Shown: in pieces, positions 1 to 5,257 of the stretch
Layout of the letters: the number at the start of each line of letters is the position of its first letter
Position numbering within the stretch: position 1 is the stretch's first letter
Assembly (NCBI GenBank): GCA_003647095.1
Contig: QMME01000314.1
Coordinates: forward strand, 1-5,257
Direction of reading: 5' to 3'
Length of the DNA stretch: 5,257 nt
DNA from: Deltaproteobacteria bacterium
GTDB lineage: Bacteria; Myxococcota; B64-G9
The notes under the pieces: generated by a model
The model's database searches: none
What the model saw: only the letters and a program-made list of their open reading frames with translations
What the model was told of the DNA's origin: nothing
Made by a program: the position numbers and the translations under genes

Positions 1-21
1 CGGGAAAGGGTTCTACCGTGA
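1..21 (+). CDS. 3' end of an upstream gene (partial), possibly an MCE/MlaD-type subunit
   Basis: Reading from base 1 gives six codons (R-E-R-V-L-P) and then a TGA at 19-21 that overlaps the GTG start of the next gene as GTGA. The same GTGA junction recurs at 671-674, which is the main reason to read this as a real gene end. Auxiliary lipoproteins of this kind usually follow an MCE (MlaD-like) gene, so that identity is a guess from context; six residues cannot identify a family. The two other plus frames are also open at the left edge, so the frame of the upstream gene is not proven. Confidence 0.4.
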   Translation, partial: RERVLP

Positions 22-674
22 AAGAAATCTCCTGCAAGCGGGTGACGAGCCGGCGGGGCGGCCTGCCGCCGTACACCCTGGCACTCGTGCTGCTGCTGCT
101 GGGAGGCGCCTGCAGCCCGGTGCCGGAGAACCACTACTTCACCATGGCCTACAGCTTGTTGCCGGGACAGCCTCCCGCCCGGCGCAGCGGGACGTTGCGG
201 GTCAGGCCCTTCGACATAGGTCCCGCCTACGACACCGAGCGCATCGTCTATCGCCACTCTCCCTACGAGTTCCAGTACTACAACTTCATGAAGTGGGCCA
301 CCAAGCCCCAGAAGATGATCACCGACCTGGTCGTCCGCCACCTGCGCCACAGCCGGGTATTCGATCGGGTGGGCAGTGATTTCCCCGACGAGGCCCCGGA
401 TTACGAACTCAGCGGTGAGATCCTGGCCATCGAGGAACTGGATAGCGGCGACGAGTGGTACGCCCACCTGGCCTTGAACCTGCACCTGACCCGCTATCGT
501 TCCGAGCGGGTGATCTGGTCTCGGGGTATCGACGTCAAGAAGAGGGTCTACAACAAGGCCCCGGTATACGTGGTCAAGGCCCTGAGTGAACTGCTGGAGG
601 AGCAGATGCAACTGGTGGTCAAGCAACTGGCCGGGGTGCTGGGGAAGGCGGGGGAGGAAGGAAGGCGGTCGTGA
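18..674 (+). CDS. ABC-type transport auxiliary lipoprotein (PqiC-like, MCE/Mla-type system)
   Basis: A 218-residue lipoprotein that should work as the outer-membrane-side accessory of an MCE lipid ABC transporter. A basic n-region (to about residue 20) and a leucine-rich core (21-28) lead into a lipobox, LGGAC, with the lipidated Cys at 32. Gly at -3 is less usual, and Ser at +2 favours Lol sorting to the outer membrane. The body shows the hallmarks of the ABC_trans_aux/PqiC family: an L-R-V-x-P-F strand (60-65), then the block Y-D-T-E-R-I-V-Y-R-H-S-P-Y-E (71-84), then the tryptophan/proline segment M-K-W-A-T-K-P (91-97), then a helix and the R-V-F-D-R-V segment (113-118). The C-terminus (184-206) is a long helix. 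The GTG at 18 is preferred because AAAGGG lies 7 nt upstream and it overlaps the previous stop. A GTG at 42 would give a more typical short signal peptide (MTSRRGG...) but has no clear Shine-Dalgarno. Family assignment is firm; the transported lipid is unknown. Confidence 0.87.
   Translation: MKEISCKRVTSRRGGLPPYTLALVLLLLGGACSPVPENHYFTMAYSLLPGQPPARRSGTLRVRPFDIGPAYDTERIVYRHSPYEFQYYNFMKWATKPQKMITDLVVRHLRHSRVFDRVGSDFPDEAPDYELSGEILAIEELDSGDEWYAHLALNLHLTRYRSERVIWSRGIDVKKRVYNKAPVYVVKALSELLEEQMQLVVKQLAGVLGKAGEEGRRS
653..665 (+). promoter_or_regulatory. Shine-Dalgarno purine tract for the gene at 671
   Basis: An uninterrupted purine run, GGAGGAAGGAAGG, ends 5 nt before the GTG start at 671 and lies inside the end of the preceding gene. 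It is the best ribosome binding site in the window and supports the GTGA overlap start over any later start. Confidence 0.7.
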
Positions 675-2311
675 CGACCCGCCGCGTGAACCTGCCGCTG
701 GCCGGCATGCTGCTGCTGGCCGGGATGGCCTGGGGCCAGGAACCCGACCGTTCCCGTTCCTGTGATGACCTGCCGGGCTGGCAACTGCCGCCGCCCCGGG
801 TGCAGATGGAGATGGACGCCGATTTGATCCCCGTCAACCGGGGCGCCGTCTTCGTCCCCGCCATGACCGATCCGGCCGCCGAGCCTCCCTACGTGGTGGT
901 GAACGAGCGGGGCGAGGTCAAGGCACGCACCCCCATGGGCAGGAAGACCTTCCTGCCCCCCGGTCGCTACCAGGTGCTGGTGGGTTCCGGGGTCGAGTCG
1001 CAGATGATCGCCCACCCGGTGGAGGTGTTCGAGGGTCATTGCGTGCTGGTGCAACCGGACTGGGCGGGCCTGCTGGTCCGGGTGGTGGACCGGCACGGCA
1101 TGCAGTTTCGCGGCTACTACGAGTTGTTCACCCTTCCCGACGGCGAGGACTATGGCCTGGGACTGGGGGCCGACGAGTCCCGCGGCGAGACCCTGCGCAC
1201 CTGGCTGCTCAAGCCCGGCCGCTACATGCTGGTCAAGGCCGGCGAGACGGTACGGGCCCGCACCGACTTCCTCACCGTCAGGTTGTTGCCCGGCGAGTTG
1301 ATCAACTTCGTGCTGGTCATCGATGAAGAGGATGGCAGTTTCCTGGGTGGAGGCGTGATCGATCGCGGGGAGGGCAAGACCGAGATCCGCAACTGGCGCC
1401 TGGGCCTGGTGATGGGCGGCGATCTTTCCTGGAACCGGGCCGACAACGTGGTAGGGCGCCAGTTCGGCAACACCATCACCGTCAATGCCTACGTGGACTG
1501 GTCGGTACGCTACTTGAACCCCGATCACTCCATCTATGCCCGCCTGCAGGTGGACGAGGGCCAGACGGTGCAGCCCGGCCAGAACTTCCTGGACTGGCGG
1601 CAGAAGACCAACGACGAGGTCAACCTCGACGCCATCTACACCTACCGGCTGCTGTCCTGGCTGGGGCCCTACGTGCGTTTCGGCCTGGATACCAACCTGT
1701 TTCCGGGCTGGCAGACGTTCGAGCGCACCCTGCCGGAAATGGAAAAGGACATCGTCATCCTCGATGCCGACGGTGACGAGGTGGAAAGACGCATTCCCCC
1801 GGCGGCCGATTCCACCTGGGAACTGCGCCTGGCCGATTCCTTCGATCCTCTGGAACTCAAGGAAGGGGCCGGGGTGTCTTTCGACCTGGTACCCTGGCAG
1901 GTGTTGGATATTCACCTGCGGCTGGGGTTCGGCGGCCGGCAGTACTTCGTGCGTTCCTTGCTGCGGCCCCGTTCCTACCGCGAGGGTGACGACAGCGACA
2001 CTTGCCTGGAGGCCAATTGCTTCCAGCGGGTATCTTCCAGCAAGTTGCTGGGGCTGGAGTCGACCCTGATCGGTTCGGCACGCATCTCCCGCTGGCTCAT
2101 GATCGACACCGAGTTGGAGACGCTGATCCCCTTCTGGGTCACCACTGGCAGTCGCACCCCGGCGGTGAACTGGAAAAACACCAGCAGCTTCCGCATCGTC
2201 TCCTTTGCTTCCCTGGCCTACGTGGTGCGCCTCGACTACGACAAGCAGCTCAGCGACAACCTGCAGTTCGAGCAGCGGGTGATGCTGCGCTTCACCTTCG
2301 ACATCCTCTAG
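671..2311 (+). CDS. Predicted outer-membrane beta-barrel protein with two N-terminal beta-sandwich repeats
   Basis: A 546-residue exported protein that I cannot assign to a named family with confidence. Residues 1-22 are a signal peptide (M-T-T-R-R, hydrophobic 9-20, likely cleavage after A-W-G). Residues about 75-220 hold two related beta-rich units, each with the motif L-x-P-G-R-Y-x-x-L-V (95-104 and 180-188), like PEGA or carboxypeptidase-regulatory-like sandwiches. From about 240 to the end the protein alternates amphipathic strands and polar turns, closing with a strand ending F-T-F-D-I-L, as expected of an outer-membrane barrel. The segment around 309-346 (D-W-R-Q-K-T-N-D-E-V-N-L-D, then Y-R-L-L-S-W, then T-N-L-F-P-G-W) recalls the DUF3078 barrels of Bacteroidota, from memory only. 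Two cysteines (445, 450) in a predicted loop could form a disulfide. The start overlaps the lipoprotein stop by 4 nt, so both are probably made together; a role as an outer-membrane partner of the lipid transporter is inference. Confidence 0.75.
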   Translation: MTTRRVNLPLAGMLLLAGMAWGQEPDRSRSCDDLPGWQLPPPRVQMEMDADLIPVNRGAVFVPAMTDPAAEPPYVVVNERGEVKARTPMGRKTFLPPGRYQVLVGSGVESQMIAHPVEVFEGHCVLVQPDWAGLLVRVVDRHGMQFRGYYELFTLPDGEDYGLGLGADESRGETLRTWLLKPGRYMLVKAGETVRARTDFLTVRLLPGELINFVLVIDEEDGSFLGGGVIDRGEGKTEIRNWRLGLVMGGDLSWNRADNVVGRQFGNTITVNAYVDWSVRYLNPDHSIYARLQVDEGQTVQPGQNFLDWRQKTNDEVNLDAIYTYRLLSWLGPYVRFGLDTNLFPGWQTFERTLPEMEKDIVILDADGDEVERRIPPAADSTWELRLADSFDPLELKEGAGVSFDLVPWQVLDIHLRLGFGGRQYFVRSLLRPRSYREGDDSDTCLEANCFQRVSSSKLLGLESTLIGSARISRWLMIDTELETLIPFWVTTGSRTPAVNWKNTSSFRIVSFASLAYVVRLDYDKQLSDNLQFEQRVMLRFTFDIL

Positions 2312-2319
2312 ACGGCGAC

Positions 2320-2328
2320 AGGGGCAGG
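2320..2328 (+). promoter_or_regulatory. Probable ribosome binding site for the TTG start at 2331
   Basis: AGGGG at 2320-2324, continuing CAGG, lies 6 nt (from the AGGGG) ahead of a TTG codon. It is not a strong site, but no ATG, GTG or TTG lies in frame between the previous gene's stop and 2331, and the next in-frame TTG (2388) falls inside the signal-peptide core. This makes the TTG the only sensible start. Confidence 0.5.
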
Positions 2329-2330
2329 CC

Positions 2331-3938
2331 TTGGCGGGAACGGTAACGCGGGCGGTTTCCCGGCTCACCGACTGGCGCTGGCCGGGATTGCTGCTGGCGT
2401 TGACGCTCCTGGCCCGGCCGCTTCCGGCTCAGGCCCTGTCGCCGTCGCAGGTGGTCATCCGCGGCAACAGCGTCATCATCGACGACGTCTACCGGGCCAT
2501 TCTCGACCTTCCCCAGCAGGCCCGGGCCGACGCCGGGACGGCCCGGCTGGTGGCCCGGCAGATCAAGACCTTCCTGGTACGCTCGGGCTACCTGCTGGCC
2601 CTGGTGCGGGCCCGCGCCGAGGAGGGGCGCATCGTGGTGGAGGTGGACGAGGGACGCCTGGACAAGATCATCTTCCTGGGGGCCGGTACCTACAAGACCC
2701 TGCGCATGAAGCTGGGCATCTCCCTGCCCCGGCACGTTTTCAACAAGCCCCACCTGGTACGCCAGCTCAAGAGGCTGAGTCGCCGCTACGGCGTGACCCC
2801 GGCCACCTACCGGCTGGTCAAGTGCCGCGATGTCCGGCACCATGGTCCCCAGATCGATCTGACCGGCAGCGGGGCGGACGGCTTGCTGCCGCCGCCGGGG
2901 CGTTACCAGCTGATCATCAACCTGGGCCGGCGCGGTTGGGGGACGGGGCTCGACCTGGACCTGGACTACGACTTCCCCGACGGCCTGGCCCTGGGTGTCG
3001 GCTTTCGCGACGTGGGGCTGCTGCTGGCGGACGATCGCTGGCAGGTGGGAGGCAAGGCCGGCATGAAGTTCCGCGAGCACCTGCAGGGTGGTGACACCTT
3101 CCTGTCGTTGTCCCGGGCCCGCCTGGAGGCCCGCTGGTTCACACCGCCCCTGTTCGGGGTGGGCCTGCGACCCTACCTGTGGTTGTTCGCAGAGACCATC
3201 ACCACCCAGCGGGCCGACATGGAAGTGGACCTGTACTACAGCGCCCGGCTGGACGCCTCGCTGGACCTGGGATACGAACTGGCCCCGGGCCTGTCGTTGT
3301 CGCTGGGCGGCGGGGTGTCGGAACGCTTCATCTTCGGCATCGAGCAGGTGGCCAATCCCCAGACGACCGTCGACGACGGGCGCCAGTTCCGGCCGTTCGT
3401 GGTGGGGCAACTCGACCTGGCCTTCAATCCCCATGACATGCGCCGCGACCGGAAGCACGAGCTGAAGCTGGAAGTACGCCACTACTGGCAGGACCGGGGC
3501 AAGAAATGCGGCACCGGGCGGGCCTGGTACCAGAAGGTGTTTACCTTCGGCTGGCACGACCTGCTGCTGGCCGGCCAGGGTGCCTGGGTGTGGGGAGACT
3601 ACCTCTTCGATGACGAGGAACCGGTGGGGGGGCGCTACCTGCGCGGAGTTTTCGGTGACCACTGGTTCGTCACCGAGGTGGGCAAGGTGACCCTGGAGTT
3701 CCGCCTCTCGCTGGCCCGTGACCTGTTCAAGGTGAGCGTGTTTCACGACCTGGCGGTCTTCGCCGAACGGGATCGCAGCAACGGGGATCGGACGGTGCGG
3801 TTGGCCGACAGCTTCGGCCTGGGCTACCATGCCCTGGTGCTGGACTGGTTGCAGTTCAACGTCTACTACGCGGTGGGGTTTGCCTTCCATGGCGGTTTCG
3901 ACCACGGGGTGAGCGCCAACCTGGTAAAGGCCTTCTGA
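2331..3938 (+). CDS. Omp85-superfamily outer-membrane protein with two POTRA-like domains
   Basis: A 535-residue exported protein built like a small Omp85/TamA/TpsB relative. Residues 1-35 are a signal peptide (core 19-28, cleavage after A-Q-A at 33-35). Residues about 38-108 read as one POTRA domain: V-V-I-R-G-N-S-V-I strand, two helices, then S-G-Y-L-L-A-L-V and the strand I-V-V-E-V-D-E-G. Residues about 109-198 read as a second one, starting L-D-K-I-I-F-L-G-A-G and including R-L-S-R-R-Y-G. From about 203 on come barrel strands. P-V-G-G-R-Y-L-R-G-V at 431-440 matches the conserved L6 lid-lock region ((V/I)RG(F/Y) in the family), and F-K-V-S-V-F-H-D at 466-473 resembles the following Omp85 strand. 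The chain ends in Phe, as barrel substrates of BAM usually do. Known relatives insert barrels (BamA, TamA), secrete proteins (FhaC) or take part in lipid-related traffic. Being last in an MCE-linked operon suggests a lipid-related role, which is inference. No obvious secreted TpsA partner is present in the window. Confidence 0.82.
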   Translation: MAGTVTRAVSRLTDWRWPGLLLALTLLARPLPAQALSPSQVVIRGNSVIIDDVYRAILDLPQQARADAGTARLVARQIKTFLVRSGYLLALVRARAEEGRIVVEVDEGRLDKIIFLGAGTYKTLRMKLGISLPRHVFNKPHLVRQLKRLSRRYGVTPATYRLVKCRDVRHHGPQIDLTGSGADGLLPPPGRYQLIINLGRRGWGTGLDLDLDYDFPDGLALGVGFRDVGLLLADDRWQVGGKAGMKFREHLQGGDTFLSLSRARLEARWFTPPLFGVGLRPYLWLFAETITTQRADMEVDLYYSARLDASLDLGYELAPGLSLSLGGGVSERFIFGIEQVANPQTTVDDGRQFRPFVVGQLDLAFNPHDMRRDRKHELKLEVRHYWQDRGKKCGTGRAWYQKVFTFGWHDLLLAGQGAWVWGDYLFDDEEPVGGRYLRGVFGDHWFVTEVGKVTLEFRLSLARDLFKVSVFHDLAVFAERDRSNGDRTVRLADSFGLGYHALVLDWLQFNVYYAVGFAFHGGFDHGVSANLVKAF

Positions 3939-3954
3939 GAATTTCGCTGTGAAG

Positions 3955-3984
3955 TTGCCAAGCCCGCGGCGCCGGTGCTAAATT
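3955..3984 (+). promoter_or_regulatory. Candidate sigma70-type promoter for the hydrolase gene
   Basis: TTGCCA (3955-3960) matches the -35 consensus at 5 of 6 bases. TAAATT (3979-3984) matches the -10 at 4 of 6 and is preceded by TG plus one base (3976-3978), an extended -10. The spacer is 18 nt. The -10 is locally AT-rich in otherwise GC-rich sequence. Transcription would start near 3991, just before the ATG at 3996. Matches this good can arise by chance, so this is a proposal. Confidence 0.45.
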
Positions 3985-3994
3985 GCCGCTTGGC
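3957..3994. repeat. Inverted repeat, 7-bp perfect arms, around the candidate promoter
   Basis: GCCAAGC at 3957-3963 is exactly repeated in inverted form as GCTTGGC at 3988-3994, with 24 nt between. With a T-G wobble and one further T-A pair, the arms extend to 9 positions and reach the A of the ATG at 3996. The intervening DNA also contains the palindromes CCGCGG (3964-3969) and GGCGCC (3968-3973). The arms flank the proposed -10 element. It could be an operator or a 5' RNA hairpin, or chance; it lacks the T-run of an intrinsic terminator. Confidence 0.4.
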
Positions 3995-3995
3995 G

Positions 3996-4820
3996 ATGAA
4001 CTGGCTCTGGTTGGTCATACTCTCGCCCCTGTGGGGTGCGGGCCTGGTGGTGGGAACGAGCTTCCTGCTGGCCTGGCTGGTGTTTCCCGCCGGGGGCAGT
4101 CGCGGTCCCCACGATACCCCCACCAGCCGGCTGGTGGGCACGGTGTTGGTACTGTTGGGCGAATGGCTGGCCGCCACCTGGGTGGCTGCCACCATGGTGT
4201 TCCGCTGGGTCGGCCGGCGCCGGCTGGAGCGCGTCACCGGGAAGCGACGGCCGCTGGTATTGTTGCCGGGATTCCTGGAGAACCCGATCACCCTGTGGCC
4301 GTTACGGGTTCGTCTGGCCCGGGCGCTGGGTGTTCCCGTAGTGGTCTTGCGCCCGCCTCGCTACGGGTTGGAGCTGTCACGGCAGGCCCGCCAGGTGGCC
4401 GGGGAGATTGCCGCCGTGCTCGAGGAAACCGGGGCCGCCAAGGTCGATATCGTGGGCCACAGCCTGGGTGGCCTGCTGGCCCGTCACCTGGTCGAGATCG
4501 ATGGCCTGGGTGACCGGATCGACACCGTGGTGACCCTGGCCACTCCGCACCTGGGCAGCGCCCTGGCAGCGCTGGTGCCACTGCGCGCCATGCACCAGAT
4601 GCGCCGCGGCAGCGCCTACCTGGAGACATTGAACAACCGGCCCTTGCCGGGCGAGGTGCGTTTCATCGGCATTTGCAGCACGCACGACAACCTGGTCCTG
4701 CCCTGGAACTGCAGCCTGTCTCCGCGGGGAGACAACTTCATCTTGCGCTACCAGGGACATACCACCTTGCTGTTTTCCCGTCAGGTGGTGGCCATCATCG
4801 CCCGCGAGCTGGGCTCCTGA
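3996..4820 (+). CDS. Membrane-anchored alpha/beta hydrolase, lipase/esterase type
   Basis: A serine hydrolase of 274 residues from the ATG at 3996 (281 from a GTG at 3975; numbers below use the latter). Two hydrophobic segments, about 9-37 and 53-78, form a membrane hairpin. The very basic stretch R-W-V-G-R-R-R-L-E-R (77-86) after the second predicts a cytoplasmic catalytic domain by the positive-inside rule. That domain opens with the strand and oxyanion-hole motif L-V-L-L-P-G-F (94-100). The nucleophile elbow is G-H-S-L-G-G (161-166, Ser163), followed by T-L-A-T-P-H-L-G-S (187-195), typical of lipases and PGAP1/DUF676-like esterases. Asp238 (S-T-H-D-N) and His262 (Y-Q-G-H-T-T) complete a plausible triad. 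The substrate is probably a lipid or other acyl ester, not determinable here. The ATG is preferred because the candidate promoter would start transcripts after the GTG; neither start has a good Shine-Dalgarno. It lies 57 nt after the Omp85 gene on the same strand, so it may be an associated but separately transcribed gene. Confidence 0.85.
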   Translation: MNWLWLVILSPLWGAGLVVGTSFLLAWLVFPAGGSRGPHDTPTSRLVGTVLVLLGEWLAATWVAATMVFRWVGRRRLERVTGKRRPLVLLPGFLENPITLWPLRVRLARALGVPVVVLRPPRYGLELSRQARQVAGEIAAVLEETGAAKVDIVGHSLGGLLARHLVEIDGLGDRIDTVVTLATPHLGSALAALVPLRAMHQMRRGSAYLETLNNRPLPGEVRFIGICSTHDNLVLPWNCSLSPRGDNFILRYQGHTTLLFSRQVVAIIARELGS

Positions 4821-4826
4821 CGAGAC

Positions 4827-5257
4827 TCAGAAGATGACCACCTTCTCGCCCTTCTCCGAAAGAACCCTTACCGCCGGCAGCTTCATGACGTTCATGAAGA
4901 TCTTCAGGTATTCAGGGTCGAACTTGTGCTTCATCTCTCCCCACATCAGGGTCAGGGCGATTTCCGCGCTGAAGGCGTCGCGGTAGGGTCGGCGCGAGGT
5001 CAGGGCATCGTAGCAGTCGACGATGGCGATTATCTTGGAATAGACGCTGAGATCGGCCCGCGGCACGATGAAGGAGACGTTGCCCTTGAGATCCTTGACC
5101 GGGGTGCCGAAGTCGGTCTTGTGTTCCCAGGCGGTGATGATGCGTTGCACCAGCTGGGCGTTGAGACGGCGGGCACGCAGCAACTGCTTGACGGTATGGA
5201 CGGGTGATTTCTTGAGCAGCTTGAGCTCCGCCTGGCTGAGCTTGCCGGGCTTGTCGA
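4827..5257 (-). CDS. HD-GYP-like domain protein, C-terminal part (5' end outside the window)
   Basis: The minus-strand frame is open from the right edge to a TGA at 4827-4829, giving 142 complete codons; a TTG inside it (5183) is not the real start. The visible part is the second half of an HD-GYP domain, the family that hydrolyses cyclic di-GMP. It begins D-K-P-G-K-L-S-Q-A-E-L, the segment after the HD motif. It carries A-W-E-H-K-T-D-F-G-T-P (5100-5132), the counterpart of the family's HH...D.GYP block, and then I-V-D-C-Y-D-A-L-T-S-R-R-P-Y-R (4980-5024), nearly identical to the family consensus. The F-D-P-E-Y segment near the end is also typical. The signature is degraded: the HP histidine is Ser (5205-5207), the second His of HH is Lys, and GYP is GTP. 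Cyclic di-GMP hydrolysis is therefore doubtful; a binding or structural role is possible. It converges on the hydrolase gene and is probably not functionally tied to it. Confidence 0.8.
   Translation of the reverse strand, partial: DKPGKLSQAELKLLKKSPVHTVKQLLRARRLNAQLVQRIITAWEHKTDFGTPVKDLKGNVSFIVPRADLSVYSKIIAIVDCYDALTSRRPYRDAFSAEIALTLMWGEMKHKFDPEYLKIFMNVMKLPAVRVLSEKGEKVVIF

Noticed and set aside
42..674. Alternative GTG start at 42 for the lipoprotein
   Set aside because: It would give a neater signal peptide, and its first codons resemble the start of the next gene, but it lacks a Shine-Dalgarno and loses the stop/start overlap. Kept only as an alternative.
1536..2069. Plus-strand frame of 177 codons inside the barrel gene
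   Set aside because: Composition is skewed to Arg, Pro, Ser, Trp and Cys as in out-of-frame GC-rich DNA; no domain or ribosome binding site.
548..2368. Minus-strand open frame of 606 codons opposite the beta-sandwich/barrel gene
   Set aside because: It lies codon-on-codon opposite the real gene and stays open because that gene uses no TTA, CTA or TCA codons, as expected at high GC. Its translation is rich in His, Gln, Gly and Val with no recognisable domain, while the plus-strand protein has a signal peptide and barrel pattern.
2292..3905. Minus-strand open frame of 537 codons opposite the Omp85-like gene
   Set aside because: Same in-register antisense effect, with low-complexity His/Gln/Val-rich translation. 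It also overlaps the other antisense frame, and the plus strand has clear POTRA and barrel features.
3957..3994. The inverted repeat as an intrinsic terminator for the upstream operon
   Set aside because: The 24-nt loop is long and no T-run follows the right arm, which instead runs into the ATG. It does not fit a Rho-independent terminator.
3866..4291. Minus-strand frame of 141 codons across the Omp85-hydrolase gap
   Set aside because: It covers coding sequence on both sides, has no recognisable motif, and would run over the candidate promoter; it looks like a shadow.
4817..4830. CTGA...TCAG 4-bp inverted repeat spanning both convergent stop codons
   Set aside because: The arms are only 4 bp and come largely from the two stop codons facing each other; too weak for a bidirectional terminator.

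Overview
The window is GC-rich DNA from a Gram-negative (diderm) bacterium. Diderm identity is read from the products themselves: a lipoprotein, two outer-membrane beta-barrel proteins with cleavable signal peptides, and an Omp85-type barrel. The phylum cannot be fixed from this sequence; a high-GC proteobacterium or an acidobacterium would both fit. Coding density is very high, and no RNA gene, IS element, CRISPR array or phage feature was seen.

Layout. Positions 1-3938 hold one tight plus-strand gene run. It opens with the probable last codons of an upstream gene (stop at 19-21). Next comes a PqiC-like auxiliary lipoprotein of an MCE/Mla-type lipid ABC transporter (18-674). A signal-peptide protein follows, with two tandem beta-sandwich units and a C-terminal beta-barrel (671-2311). 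The last gene encodes an Omp85-superfamily protein with two POTRA-like domains and a barrel carrying an L6-type RG motif (2331-3938). The first two junctions are GTGA stop/start overlaps and the third gap is 19 nt, so the genes are probably co-transcribed and translationally coupled. After a 57-nt gap with a candidate promoter and an inverted repeat comes a membrane-anchored alpha/beta hydrolase of lipase type (3996-4820). It converges, with only 6 nt between stop codons, on a minus-strand HD-GYP-like gene (4827-5257) whose 5' end lies outside the window.

Interpretation. ABC-transport auxiliary lipoproteins usually sit beside MlaE/MlaF/MlaD-type genes, so the permease, ATPase and MCE subunits are expected just upstream of position 1. 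What is unusual is that the lipoprotein is followed by two predicted outer-membrane barrel proteins, one of them an Omp85 relative. Together with the lipase-like hydrolase next door, this suggests a trans-envelope lipid (or lipid-linked) transport system with its own outer-membrane end. That functional link is inference from gene order. The HD-GYP-like gene is probably an unrelated regulatory neighbour; it lacks two expected metal-ligand histidines.
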